Below are positions 34,131-43,204 of a stretch of 64,000 nt of DNA, piece by piece. Location: contig NZ_JAPFPW010000009.1 in assembly GCF_026155325.1 (NCBI RefSeq), positions 1 through 64,000 of the forward strand, given 5' to 3'. The translations under genes were made by a program, and so were the position numbers. Position 1 is the stretch's first letter. Every line of letters begins with the position of its first letter. The stretch is from Desulfobotulus pelophilus. GTDB lineage: Bacteria > Desulfobacterota > Desulfobacteria > Desulfobacterales > ASO4-4. The notes beneath the pieces were generated by a model that made no database searches, was not told the origin of the DNA, and was given only the letters and a program-made list of their open reading frames with translations.

Positions 34131-34171
34131 CCATGCAAATCCATCAGCGGTCTCTGCATGGCTACTTTTTT
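34131..34171 (+). terminator. Candidate terminator after rlmD
   Basis: CCATGCA (34131-34137) pairs with TGCATGG (34155-34161) across a 17-base loop and is followed by CTACTTTTTTT. A second short hairpin TGCCGG/CCGGCA (34175-34193) follows immediately and overlaps the uup leader. Confidence 0.45.
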
Positions 34172-34216
34172 TGATGCCGGCGTTCAACCGGCACAGAATA
34201 CAGATAAGGATTGTTT

Positions 34217-36025
34217 ATGGCAGCACTGCTTACGTGGAAGGGACTTTCCAAAACCTACGGAGAACAACTTCTTTTTGAAGATCTTCAGATTGCCGTGGAA
34301 GAGGGGGAAGCTCTGGGGCTGATCGGTCCCAATGGGTCGGGCAAAAGTACCCTCCTCAGCATCATGGGCGGTCTTGTGAGCCCGGACAGGGGAGACAGGC
34401 TCATGCGGAAGGGGTTGAAGGTTGCCTTTCTTTCTCAGGACGACTCCTTTACGGAAAATCACACTGTCCGAAGAGTACTGGAAGAGGCGGCGGCGGCGGG
34501 TCCGGAAGATCCGGAGGCTTACGGCCGGATCCGCCGTATCATGGGAGAAGCCGGATTTCCGGATCTGGATGCGGAGGTCGGTACTCTTTCCGGAGGGTGG
34601 CGCAAGCGTCTTGCCATTGTCCGTGAGCTGGTGAGGCTTCCGGAGCTGCTGCTGCTGGATGAACCCACCAACCATCTGGACGTGGAGGGGATCCTGTGGC
34701 TGGAAGACAGACTGAAGACGGCTGATTTTACCTTTATCAGCGTTTCCCATGACCGTCGTTTTCTGGACAGGGTCTGTCGGCGCATCATGGAACTGGGCCG
34801 GTATTACCCGGACGGTTTTTTTTCCGTTATGGGCGGGTATGAACGGTTTACGGAGCAGAGAGAGCTGTTCTTGCAGCAGCAGGAAGAAAGGGAAGCCAGG
34901 CTGCAAAACCGTATGCGAAGGGAGACGGAGTGGCTGCGCCGCATGCCCAAAGCCCGGACCACGAAAGCACAGTATCGCATTGATGCAGCAGCCAGACTCG
35001 AAGATGAACTGTCTTCCGTTCGTTTTCGCAATCGTCAGCAGACCCGTGTAGAGATAGGGTTTGATACCACTCAGCGCAAAAGCAGAAAGCTGGTGGAGGT
35101 CATGGATCTGGGGGGCCGGGTGGAAGGCAGGGAATTGTTTTCCCATATTTCCCTTGTACTTGCACCGGGCATGCGTCTGGGGCTTGCGGGAAAGAATGGT
35201 GCGGGAAAATCCACTTTTATGCGTATGCTGGCTGGAGAGCTGAGGCCGGACTCCGGAGAGGTGCGTTGGGCGGAAGGGCTTTCTGTCGTCTATTTTGACC
35301 AGAGTCGTGAAAATCTGGATCCGGATATCTCCCTCAAGCAGGCCCTCTGTCCGGATGGTGACAGTGTCATGTATCAGGGCCGTAATTTTCATGTGGCCAG
35401 CTGGGCTGCAAAGTTCCTTTTTAAGGCGGATCAGCTGTATCAGCCTGTGGGAAAATTATCCGGCGGAGAAAAAGCAAGGATTCTTCTTGCCAATCTCGTG
35501 CGGCGTCCTGCGGATGTACTGCTTCTGGATGAGCCTACCAACGACCTGGATATCCCCTCCCTTGAAGTTCTGGAAGACAGCCTGCAGGAATTTCCCGGAG
35601 CCGTTGTGCTGGTCTCCCATGACCGTTATCTCATGGACAGGGTCTGCCAGCGGGTTCTGGGCTTTGACGGTAAGGGCAATACGGGTCTTTTTGCTACCAT
35701 GGATCAGTGGCTGGCTGATATCCGGCTGAGTGAAAAACCAAAAGAAAAAAAAACGGGGAATCAGACTCCTAAGAAAGAAAAGAAAAAAAGCGGCAAGCTT
35801 TCCTATAAACTTCAGCTGGAGCTGGATGGTATGGAACAGCGGATTCTTGAGGCGGAAGCAAGACTTGAGGACTGCAACCATCGTATGGGTGCTGACGAGG
35901 TGCTGGCAGATGGGAACGCCCTGCAGTTTCTGTGTGGGGAGCTGGAAGAGGCAGGCCGTGAAGTGGAGGCCCTTTATGCCCGCTGGGAAGAGCTGGAGCA
36001 GTTGCGGGAGGAGGCAGAACGCTAA
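34217..36025 (+). CDS. uup: ABC-F family ATPase (Uup type)
   Basis: About 602 residues from ATG 34217 (AAGGA upstream; TTG 34211 is less likely). Two ABC domains: GLIGPNGSGKST, LSGGWRKRLAI and LLLDEPTNHLD in the first; GLAGKNGAGKST, LSGGEKARILL and LLLDEPTNDLD in the second. An interdomain linker rich in Arg/Glu (~205-275) and a basic C-terminal coiled coil (~510-602) follow. There are no membrane helices. The coiled coil favours Uup, which affects ribosome assembly and transposon excision, over other ABC-F members. Confidence 0.9.
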   Translation: MAALLTWKGLSKTYGEQLLFEDLQIAVEEGEALGLIGPNGSGKSTLLSIMGGLVSPDRGDRLMRKGLKVAFLSQDDSFTENHTVRRVLEEAAAAGPEDPEAYGRIRRIMGEAGFPDLDAEVGTLSGGWRKRLAIVRELVRLPELLLLDEPTNHLDVEGILWLEDRLKTADFTFISVSHDRRFLDRVCRRIMELGRYYPDGFFSVMGGYERFTEQRELFLQQQEEREARLQNRMRRETEWLRRMPKARTTKAQYRIDAAARLEDELSSVRFRNRQQTRVEIGFDTTQRKSRKLVEVMDLGGRVEGRELFSHISLVLAPGMRLGLAGKNGAGKSTFMRMLAGELRPDSGEVRWAEGLSVVYFDQSRENLDPDISLKQALCPDGDSVMYQGRNFHVASWAAKFLFKADQLYQPVGKLSGGEKARILLANLVRRPADVLLLDEPTNDLDIPSLEVLEDSLQEFPGAVVLVSHDRYLMDRVCQRVLGFDGKGNTGLFATMDQWLADIRLSEKPKEKKTGNQTPKKEKKKSGKLSYKLQLELDGMEQRILEAEARLEDCNHRMGADEVLADGNALQFLCGELEEAGREVEALYARWEELEQLREEAER

Positions 36026-36060
36026 ACGGCTCCATGTTCCTGACAGATTGGGTAGGGAGG

Positions 36061-36090
36061 CAAAGGGCTTTTCAGCGGAAAGGCCCTTTG
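36061..36090. terminator. Intrinsic terminator between convergent uup and RhtB-family gene
   Basis: CAAAGGGCTTTTC pairs with GAAAGGCCCTTTG (13 bp, one G-U) around a 4-base loop, followed by GTTTGTC on the plus strand. It stands between stops at 36025 and 36096. Confidence 0.75.
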
Positions 36091-36095
36091 GTTTG

Positions 36096-36725
36096 TCAGC
36101 GTTCTGAGCGTACAAGCATGAGGGCCAGACCTATAAAAACCGTTCCGGCAAGACGGTTCAGAGTTTTCTGAATACGTTCCGACCGATTCATCCATTGGCC
36201 GAGGGTGCCTGCGGTGAGAGCTATGCTCCCGAAAACAAGGAGGGTGGCAAGAATGAATAAAAGACCCAGAACCAGGATCTGTGAAGATACAGAGCCCCCT
36301 GCAGGAGAGACAAACTGCGGGAGAAAGGCCAGAAAGAAGATGGCAACTTTGGGGTTGGTGACATTCATGATGATGCCCCGGCAGTAAAGACGGAAAAGTC
36401 CGGGCCGGTTCTCCTGATGGATAGGGACATCCGTGCCGGAAGCCCGGAAAGCCTGTATGGCCAGCCAGATAAGATAGGCCCCTCCAATGCATTTAAGCAG
36501 GGAAAAGGCCGTGGCCGAGGTCTGAAAGATGACGGCCGCTCCAAAGGCAACAGCCGCGCTGTGGCCTATAAGTCCCGTACAGAGTCCGGCCATGACCATC
36601 AGCCCTGCAATCCTTCCATGCAGTGCGGACTGGGTAAGAACAAAAATATTGTCCGGACCCGGTGCCAGTGCGAGGAGAAGGGATGCGGTGAAAAAAGGTA
36701 AGAGGATTTCAAGGGAGACGGGCAT
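36096..36725 (-). CDS. LysE/RhtB-family amino-acid exporter
   Basis: A 209-residue membrane protein with about six helices. ALAPGPDNIFVLTQSALHG is the RhtB-family N-terminal signature, and NPKVAIFFLAFLPQF is the second conserved loop. Family members export homoserine, threonine, leucine or similar; the substrate is unassigned. It is followed directly by a shared terminator and lies 14 bp downstream of the CoA-transferase stop, on the same strand, so read-through is possible. Confidence 0.9.
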   Translation of the reverse strand: MPVSLEILLPFFTASLLLALAPGPDNIFVLTQSALHGRIAGLMVMAGLCTGLIGHSAAVAFGAAVIFQTSATAFSLLKCIGGAYLIWLAIQAFRASGTDVPIHQENRPGLFRLYCRGIIMNVTNPKVAIFFLAFLPQFVSPAGGSVSSQILVLGLLFILATLLVFGSIALTAGTLGQWMNRSERIQKTLNRLAGTVFIGLALMLVRSER

Positions 36726-36739
36726 GTCGTTTTTCCGAT

Positions 36740-38728
36740 TCAGGGTTTCAGTATCTCAAGGGCCTTTCGGGCTTCTTCCGGGCTTTCGTATATGTGGGGA
36801 GCCACCTGTCGTCTGATGAGGGCATCGCCCAGCTTCATACGCATGAAGGCACTGGTGGTGTAACGGGTAACGCCCGTGTAGAAGCGTTTTACCAGTCTGT
36901 CCACCATTTCGATATAGGTGTCCAGCAGTTCCGGGTGAATGCGGAAATTATCGTAGTTGACAATGGCCGCAACCTTGTGTCCCAGAGGAGCCAGTATGGC
37001 GGATGCCGTTTCCTCGATTTCAAGAATATCTTCTTCCCTCCAGATGGAAAAGCCCTCAAAATTGACAAAGAAGGTATTGTCTTCACTTTGATATTGCAGC
37101 CTGTGGGCAAGGGGAAGTTCCAGCAGCTCTTTTTTAAGCCCCATGGGTTCCGTCAGGAAGATGCGAGTGTCCATGGTTATGAGCTTTTCTGCGATTTGTG
37201 GACGGAAGTCCATCTGGCTGAGGATATCCTTCTCGATGTCCATTCCGGGTGCAATTTCCGTTAGTAGAAGGCCCTGATCCGTAAGCTGAAAAACACATCT
37301 CTCCGTAATATACACTACGTGCTGTCCTTTTTTGGCAGCAACCTTACCGCTGAAGGTGATCTGTTCCACATCCCGGACAAATTTTTTGGATTTTCCTTCC
37401 TGAAGGATACGCAGCTGACCGTTATCAATGCTTACATCAAGGCCGCCAGCCGTAAACGATCCCAGAAAAACCACCCGTTTGGAGTTCTGGCTGATATTGA
37501 TGAAGCCGCCTGCTCCTGTGAGACTTTCGCCAAACCGGCTCACGTTGAGGTTGCCGAAGCGATCCGCCTGTGCCAGCCCGAGAAAGGCGATGTCCAGACC
37601 GCCCCCGTCATAAAAGTCAAACTGAGAAGGCTGGTCAATGATGGCGTCTGTGTTGATACCCGTTCCGAAATCAAGGCCTCCGGAAGGAATGCCGCCAATG
37701 ACCCCGGGCTCTGCCGTAAGGGTCAGATAATCCAGCACCTTTTCTTCATGGGCTACGGATGCTACGCCTTCGGGCATACCGATACCGAGGTTCACCACGC
37801 TGTTGGCCCTCAGTTCCAGTGCCGCCCTTCGGGCAATCACTTTGCGCAGGCCCATGGGCATGTCTTCCATGGACTGGGAAGGCACACGGATTTCACCGCT
37901 GTAGGCGGGGTTGTAAAAGGAGGAAAGGGTCTGCCAGTGATTTTCCGGGCTGGCCTGCACCACACAGTCCACAAGAATTCCGGGTATTTTAACGGCTCTG
38001 GGAGACAGGCTGTTGCGCTCGGCAATGCGCTCGACCTGCACAATAACAAAACCGCCTGAGTTGTGGGCTGCCATGGCCATGGCCTGGGCTTCCAGTGTGA
38101 GGGCTTCTTTCTCCATGGTGATATTGCCGTCAAGATCCGCCGTTGTTCCCCTCAGTATGGCCACATGGATGGGAAAGGTTTTGTAGGCCAGGTATTCTTT
38201 TCCGTCAAATTCTATGAGCTCCACAAGATCTTCCGTGGTGCATGCGTTTACCTTGCCACCTTCCAGCCGTGGATCCACAAAGGTACCCAGCCCCACAGGG
38301 CTGATGGTGCGGGGTTTGCCTGCGGCTATATCCCTGTACATATGGGCAATCACTCCCTGGGGGAGGTTGTAGGCCTCAATACGGTTTGCCATGGCAAGTT
38401 TCTGCAGCTTCGGTACCAGCCCCCAGTGGCCACCAATCACTCTTTTCAGTAGTCCTTCATGGGCGAGGTGGTTCATTCCCTTGTCTTTCCGGTCTCCGAT
38501 GCCTGCCGTATAGACAAGGGTCAGGTCCCTCGGCTTGCCAGTTTCCAGAAATTCACACTGAAGAGCCTGTATGATTTCTTCGGGTATTCCCGTTGTGACA
38601 AAACCGCTGATGGCCAGCGTATCACCATTGCGTATGACCCGTATGGCTTCTTTTGCGGAAACGATTTTGCCTTTTTTTACCCTGCTGGAAGCAAGGTTGG
38701 AAATGATGGGATGGCGGGGCTGTGTCAT
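36740..38728 (-). CDS. Class I CoA-transferase (acetate/propionate/3-oxoacid type) with C-terminal extension
   Basis: A 662-residue fused alpha-beta CoA-transferase. The alpha-like half has ISGFVTTGIPEEI; the beta half has VNLGIGMPEGVA and LTLTAEPGVIGGIP, with catalytic Glu340 in the S(T)ENG-like motif. The enzyme would exchange CoA between acyl-CoA and acetate or a related acid. YdiF/Pct proteins are about 520-530 residues; here ~130 extra residues follow, including VNYDNFRIHPELLDTYIEMV and TRYTTSAFMRMKLGDAL. AAGGAG lies five bases before the ATG. Upstream is a 23-bp inverted repeat. Confidence 0.88.
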   Translation of the reverse strand: MTQPRHPIISNLASSRVKKGKIVSAKEAIRVIRNGDTLAISGFVTTGIPEEIIQALQCEFLETGKPRDLTLVYTAGIGDRKDKGMNHLAHEGLLKRVIGGHWGLVPKLQKLAMANRIEAYNLPQGVIAHMYRDIAAGKPRTISPVGLGTFVDPRLEGGKVNACTTEDLVELIEFDGKEYLAYKTFPIHVAILRGTTADLDGNITMEKEALTLEAQAMAMAAHNSGGFVIVQVERIAERNSLSPRAVKIPGILVDCVVQASPENHWQTLSSFYNPAYSGEIRVPSQSMEDMPMGLRKVIARRAALELRANSVVNLGIGMPEGVASVAHEEKVLDYLTLTAEPGVIGGIPSGGLDFGTGINTDAIIDQPSQFDFYDGGGLDIAFLGLAQADRFGNLNVSRFGESLTGAGGFINISQNSKRVVFLGSFTAGGLDVSIDNGQLRILQEGKSKKFVRDVEQITFSGKVAAKKGQHVVYITERCVFQLTDQGLLLTEIAPGMDIEKDILSQMDFRPQIAEKLITMDTRIFLTEPMGLKKELLELPLAHRLQYQSEDNTFFVNFEGFSIWREEDILEIEETASAILAPLGHKVAAIVNYDNFRIHPELLDTYIEMVDRLVKRFYTGVTRYTTSAFMRMKLGDALIRRQVAPHIYESPEEARKALEILKP

Positions 38729-38786
38729 TCTCGCTCCTTGAAGAATACTGGATGGATAAAAAACTTTGGATGGTACTCAGAACAGA

Positions 38787-38841
38787 CATATTTATAATCC
38801 TATACCATCGGAGAGTGGGATGGTATAGGATTATGAATATG
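38787..38841. repeat. 23-bp-arm inverted repeat in the divergent CoA-transferase/CheX region
   Basis: Arms 38787-38809 and 38819-38841 are complementary over 22 of 23 positions; the exception (T38793/G38835) is a U-G pair in plus-strand RNA. The inner 16 bp (ATAATCCTATACCATC and its complement) are perfect, with a 9-base spacer. No U-tract follows. It sits 59 bp before the CoA-transferase start and 136 bp before the CheX-like start. It could be an operator, an attenuator or a small mobile repeat; no second copy is visible here. Confidence 0.85.
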
Positions 38842-38977
38842 GCGGCAGGCAAAAGGGTAAAGGTTTCGGGTTGCAGGGTCTGTCCGGTATTTGTCGGGAG
38901 CCGCTGATGGCTGCCATAGGGTCAGAGCGTGGAAGCCCGGTGGAGCTGCTAAGGAAATACAGCAGAAAGGAGGGGGG

Positions 38978-39442
38978 GTGGAAGCCGCACTGATCAATCC
39001 ATTTATTGAAGCCAGTCTGAATGTAATGAAAACCACAGCTACCCTTGAGGGGCGGACCCAGGCGCCTTTTATCAAGAAAGACAGCCTGGCTCTGGGGCCT
39101 GTAACGGGATGCATACGCCTGACCGGTTCTCCGAAGATATCTTTGACGCTGAGCTTTTCGGAATCCTGTATTTTAACCGCCGTATCCCGTATGTTCGGTG
39201 AAGACCTGACGGAACTCAATGATGAGATTCAGGATGCGGTGGGAGAAATGATGAATATGATCTGTGGGCAGGTGAATAATTCCTTTGCTCAGTCCGGTAT
39301 ATCAAGGAAGGCAGCCTTTGACAGGGTGATTGCCGGAGAGAAGCATGTGATCGACCACGGTGGCACAGGATCGGTTCTGGCCGTACCCATTCAGACGGAA
39401 TCCGGTTCGTTTACCATGGAAGTATTTTTTCAGAAGGCATGA
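38978..39442 (+). CDS. CheX-like chemotaxis phosphatase-fold protein
   Basis: About 154 residues from a GTG with AAAGGAGG just upstream; an earlier in-frame start at 38891 reads through the leader. The N-terminus EAALINPFIEASLNVMKTTA matches CheX, and DAVGEMMNMICGQVNNSF carries the ExxN pair (Glu90, Asn93) that catalyses CheY-P dephosphorylation in CheC/CheX/FliY. It is therefore probably an active aspartyl-phosphate phosphatase. No other chemotaxis gene lies nearby, so the target could be another receiver. Six base pairs separate its stop from that of the convergent prepilin peptidase. Confidence 0.88.
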   Translation: MEAALINPFIEASLNVMKTTATLEGRTQAPFIKKDSLALGPVTGCIRLTGSPKISLTLSFSESCILTAVSRMFGEDLTELNDEIQDAVGEMMNMICGQVNNSFAQSGISRKAAFDRVIAGEKHVIDHGGTGSVLAVPIQTESGSFTMEVFFQKA

Positions 39443-39448
39443 TTTTCT

Positions 39449-40219
39449 TTATCCATGGCCCAGGCTCCTCAGATAGAGCTGAATTATTTCAGGGCCGAAA
39501 AAAAGATATAGCAGGGCACCCGATGCAAGGAAAGGACCGAATGGGATGGCAAGGCGCATGCCTTCCTTCTGTTTGATCATGGTCAGAAGACCGATGAGAG
39601 TACCCGTAAGGGATGAGGCAAAAATGGTAAAGAGAACCCCTTGCCAGCCGATGAAAGCCCCGATCATGGCCAATAGTTTGATATCCCCTCCACCCATACC
39701 GTCCCTGCCGGTAAGAATCCTGTAGCCAAGGGCCACAGCCAGAAGGCTGCCCCCTCCTGCCAGAATGCCGATGGCGGAATCCATAAAACCGATGACAAAA
39801 TAGCCGCTTGCCAGAAAACCTGCCGGAATGCCGGGAAGGGAAATCACATCGGGAATGATGCGGTGGTCAATGTCAATAAAGGTGATAACCACGAGGGCCG
39901 CGGCAAAGAAGAAAAAGAGAATGGCTGCTGGCTGAAGACCGAATTTCCACATCAGCCCGGCAGCCAGTGAGCCTGTCAGCAGTTCCACCAGCATATAGCG
40001 TGGGGATACGGGCTCTTTACAGTTCCGGCATTTCCCCCTGAGCAGCAGCCATGAAAGAATGGGAACATTGTCATAAAAGGCTATGGGCCTTTCACAGGCC
40101 GGGCATCGGGACGGTGGGTGGACAATGGACAGGCCGACAGGAATCCTCAGGATGCATACATTGAGAAAACTGCCCACAAGAGCACCAAAAATAAAAGCAG
40201 AAATTGTCAGAAAGGTCAC
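39449..40219 (-). CDS. pilD: Type IV prepilin leader peptidase/N-methyltransferase
   Basis: A 256-residue integral membrane protein. The N-terminal cytoplasmic loop has CPAC...CRNC (Cys39, 42, 64, 67), the zinc site of bifunctional enzymes. Catalytic aspartates lie in FIDIDHRIIPD and in GMGGGDIKLL, the GxGD-type motif. It cleaves prepilin leader sequences and methylates the new N-terminus. No pilin or secretion genes are adjacent in the window, so the substrates are encoded elsewhere. Confidence 0.95.
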   Translation of the reverse strand: MTFLTISAFIFGALVGSFLNVCILRIPVGLSIVHPPSRCPACERPIAFYDNVPILSWLLLRGKCRNCKEPVSPRYMLVELLTGSLAAGLMWKFGLQPAAILFFFFAAALVVITFIDIDHRIIPDVISLPGIPAGFLASGYFVIGFMDSAIGILAGGGSLLAVALGYRILTGRDGMGGGDIKLLAMIGAFIGWQGVLFTIFASSLTGTLIGLLTMIKQKEGMRLAIPFGPFLASGALLYLFFGPEIIQLYLRSLGHG

Positions 40220-40765
40220 AGGGTTTTCCTCGGGGGTAAAGAGTCCGCGTCATCTTCAGCCTGTCTATTATGAAAGCAGCTTGGTTAAAAATCAATCCCC
40301 TGATTTGCCATGGCGGATTCATGGGTAGAACGGCAGAGTGCATTTTTGAGAAAAATCGGAGGACAGCCCTTGATGTACCTGACTCAGAGCCGGTCACAGG
40401 GGCGTAAGGGTTGGACAGGACCGGGAACTTTCCTGGTCTTTCTGTGTGAAAATCTGGTTTTTACGGGAATCTTTTTGGTGTCAGCCCTTGCGCACTGATC
40501 ATTCTTCACTATAATAAAAGGTTGGTGTCCGGAAGGAAACCGGATAAAAGGCCGGTGGTGGTGCTTCTGGTTTTTTCCGTGGATACCTCCTGTTTTATGG
40601 TGAAGGAAGAGGGTGGCATCTCCTTCACTTTCAGGAGTGATAAAGGGCATAGTCAGTTTGTAATTTTTTATTATCATTGCTTTTCTCTGGCATGGTACCC
40701 CGGCCAGAGGGGCCTGCTCATACATGTGAGATTCCTTTTTTTAAGGATAAGCGCAAGGAGAATCA
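40220..40765. other. 546-bp region upstream of lon
   Basis: This is the longest featureless stretch near a major gene. A hairpin at 40419-40438 (GACCGGGA / TCCTGGTC, ACTT loop, then TTTCT) might end a short transcript. I see no sigma32-type promoter (CTTGAA...CCCCAT) and no CIRCE element. Several short frames on both strands lack ribosome-binding sites. AAGGAG six bases before the lon ATG is clear. Confidence 0.45.
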
Positions 40766-43204
40766 ATGGCAGAAATCGATAAGGACGATCTTATCAGCAT
40801 CATAGAAGAAAATCATGATGTGGAGGATGTTCCGGAAACCCTTCCTCTCATGCCCGTACGGGATGTGGTTATTTTTACCGATATGCTGCTGCCGCTGTTT
40901 ATCGGAAGAGAGCGTTCCATAGAGGCAGTGGATAAGGCCCTTAGCTCCAACCGCTACCTGATGCTGGCTACTCAGAAGGATCCGGCCAGTGAAGAGCCCG
41001 GTCCTGATGATATTTACGGTGTGGGTACTGTCTGCCGTGTTCTGCGTATGCTGAAACTGCCCGATGGTCGCATGAAAACGTTGGTTCAGGGGATCTGTAA
41101 AGCACGGATTCTTGAATTTGTTGGAGAAGAGGGGCCTCTTTTTGTCCGCATTGAGCGTATGGAGGAGAAGGAGGTCGAAGAGCTTTCCATGGAAGCGGAA
41201 GCCCTTGTCCGTACAGTGCGGGATCAGAGTGAAAAGATTCTGGCTTTCCGGGGTGAGTTCTCCGGAGATGTGGGCAGTATTCTGGACAGTATTGAAGAGC
41301 CGGGACGGCTTGCGGATCTGGTGGCTTCCAACCTCAGGCTGAAGCTGTCGGAAGCCCAGGAACTTCTGGAAATCGAAGACCCTGTTGCCCGCCTGCGGCG
41401 GGTCAGTGATCTTCTGATCCGCGAGGTGGAACTTTCTGCCATGCAGGCCAAGATTCATTCCGAGGTGCGGGATGAGATTTCTAAAAATCAGCGGGATTAT
41501 TTTCTGCGGGAGCAGGTCCGGGCCATCCACAAGGAGTTGGGAGAAGCGGACGAGCGCACTCAGGAGATCGAGGAATACAGAAAACGTATTAAAAAAGCCA
41601 AAATGCCCAAACCCGCCCAGGAGGAGGCCACCAAACAGCTGCGCCGTATGGAGCAGATGCATCCGGATTCATCGGAAACGGCTGTGGTGCGGACCTATCT
41701 GGACTGGCTGCTGGATATGCCGTGGAATAAAAGTACAAAAGATGTGCTGGATATCAAAAAGGCCAAGCAGCTTCTGGATAAGGAGCACTTTGGACTGGAG
41801 CGGGTGAAGGAAAGAATTCTGGATTATTTGAGCGTGCGCAAGCTCAATCCTTCCATGAAGGGTCCTATTCTCTGCTTTCTCGGACCTCCCGGTGTGGGAA
41901 AAACCTCTCTGGGCCGGGCCATTGCGGCGGCCATGGGCCGGAAATTCTACCGTCTTTCTTTGGGCGGAATCCGGGATGAGGCGGAAATCCGGGGACATCG
42001 CAGAACTTATATCGGTGCCATGCCCGGCCGGATTTTGCAGGGATTGAAGCAGTGCGAGTCTAAAAATCCCGTTTTCATGATGGACGAGATCGATAAGGTT
42101 GGTTCCGATTACAGGGGCGATCCTTCCTCTGCCTTGCTGGAGGCACTGGACCCGGAGCAGAACGCGGAGTTTTCCGATCATTATCTGAACCTTGCCTTTA
42201 ATCTTTCCTCCGTTATGTTCATTCTCACGGCCAATATGACGGATACCATTCCGTCGGCACTGCTGGATCGCATGGAGATTATTGAAATCCCAGGGTATAC
42301 ACCGGAAGAAAAGCTTGAAATAGCAAGGCGTTATCTTCTGCCCCGTCAGATTAAGGAAAACGGGTTGCAGAAAGACGCCCTGATACTCGGGGATGCGGCT
42401 ATCAAATTGATTATAGAGGAGTATACGGCAGAAGCCGGTGTGAGGAATCTGGAAAGGGAGATCGGCACCATCTGCCGTAAAGCTGCCCGGAAAACCGCCG
42501 AAGGGCATACGGGTAAAATCCGTGTGGACCGGGCCAACCTGTCAAAATTTCTGGGTATTGCCAGATTCCAGCCTGAAATGGATAAGGATGAGAATCAGAT
42601 TGGCCTTGCTACGGGTCTTGCCTGGACTTCCGTTGGTGGTGAGGTGCTCTACATTGAGGCCTCTTTGCTGCCGGGTAAGGGTGAACTCATCATGACAGGT
42701 CAGATTGGTGAGATTATGCAGGAATCGGCCCGGGCTGCCCTGACCTATGTGAAGGCCAATCTGGGGCGTATGGGTAAGGGCGCCTCCTATCTGGATGATC
42801 TGGATATCCATATTCATGTGCCTGCGGGAGCCATTCCCAAAGATGGCCCTTCGGCTGGTGTGGCCATGATTACAGCCCTTGCTTCGGCCATTACGGAAAA
42901 GCCGGTGAATCAGGATTTTGCCATGACAGGGGAAGTCACCCTCCGGGGCCGTGTGCTGCCCATAGGCGGATTGAAAGAAAAGGCGCTGGGGGCCTTGCGC
43001 GGCGGAGTTACGACCATCCTGATTCCTGAAAAAAACCGGAAGGATCTTGCGGAGATACCTTCTTCTCTGAAGCGGAAAATGAACTTTATCGCCGTAAAAG
43101 ACGTGGAGGAAGTGCTGAAGAAAGCTATTTCCGAGGATGTCCTTGCCGCGACTCCGCCCCCTTCCGTAAAAAAGGTAAAAAGCAAAAAGAAGGCAACTCC
43201 ATGA
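40766..43204 (+). CDS. lon: ATP-dependent protease Lon
   Basis: An 812-residue LonA. N-terminal substrate domain (LPLMPVRDVVIFTDMLLPL) to ~residue 230, coiled coil, then AAA+ with Walker A GPPGVGKT (373-380), Walker B VFMMDEID and the peptidase domain with the catalytic dyad Ser696 (PKDGPSAG) and Lys739 (GGLKEK). It degrades misfolded and regulatory proteins as a hexamer. The C-terminus carries an extra basic tail (KKVKSKKKATP). The stop overlaps tsaB by 4 bp, an unusual but tight coupling. Confidence 0.97.
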   Translation: MAEIDKDDLISIIEENHDVEDVPETLPLMPVRDVVIFTDMLLPLFIGRERSIEAVDKALSSNRYLMLATQKDPASEEPGPDDIYGVGTVCRVLRMLKLPDGRMKTLVQGICKARILEFVGEEGPLFVRIERMEEKEVEELSMEAEALVRTVRDQSEKILAFRGEFSGDVGSILDSIEEPGRLADLVASNLRLKLSEAQELLEIEDPVARLRRVSDLLIREVELSAMQAKIHSEVRDEISKNQRDYFLREQVRAIHKELGEADERTQEIEEYRKRIKKAKMPKPAQEEATKQLRRMEQMHPDSSETAVVRTYLDWLLDMPWNKSTKDVLDIKKAKQLLDKEHFGLERVKERILDYLSVRKLNPSMKGPILCFLGPPGVGKTSLGRAIAAAMGRKFYRLSLGGIRDEAEIRGHRRTYIGAMPGRILQGLKQCESKNPVFMMDEIDKVGSDYRGDPSSALLEALDPEQNAEFSDHYLNLAFNLSSVMFILTANMTDTIPSALLDRMEIIEIPGYTPEEKLEIARRYLLPRQIKENGLQKDALILGDAAIKLIIEEYTAEAGVRNLEREIGTICRKAARKTAEGHTGKIRVDRANLSKFLGIARFQPEMDKDENQIGLATGLAWTSVGGEVLYIEASLLPGKGELIMTGQIGEIMQESARAALTYVKANLGRMGKGASYLDDLDIHIHVPAGAIPKDGPSAGVAMITALASAITEKPVNQDFAMTGEVTLRGRVLPIGGLKEKALGALRGGVTTILIPEKNRKDLAEIPSSLKRKMNFIAVKDVEEVLKKAISEDVLAATPPPSVKKVKSKKKATP

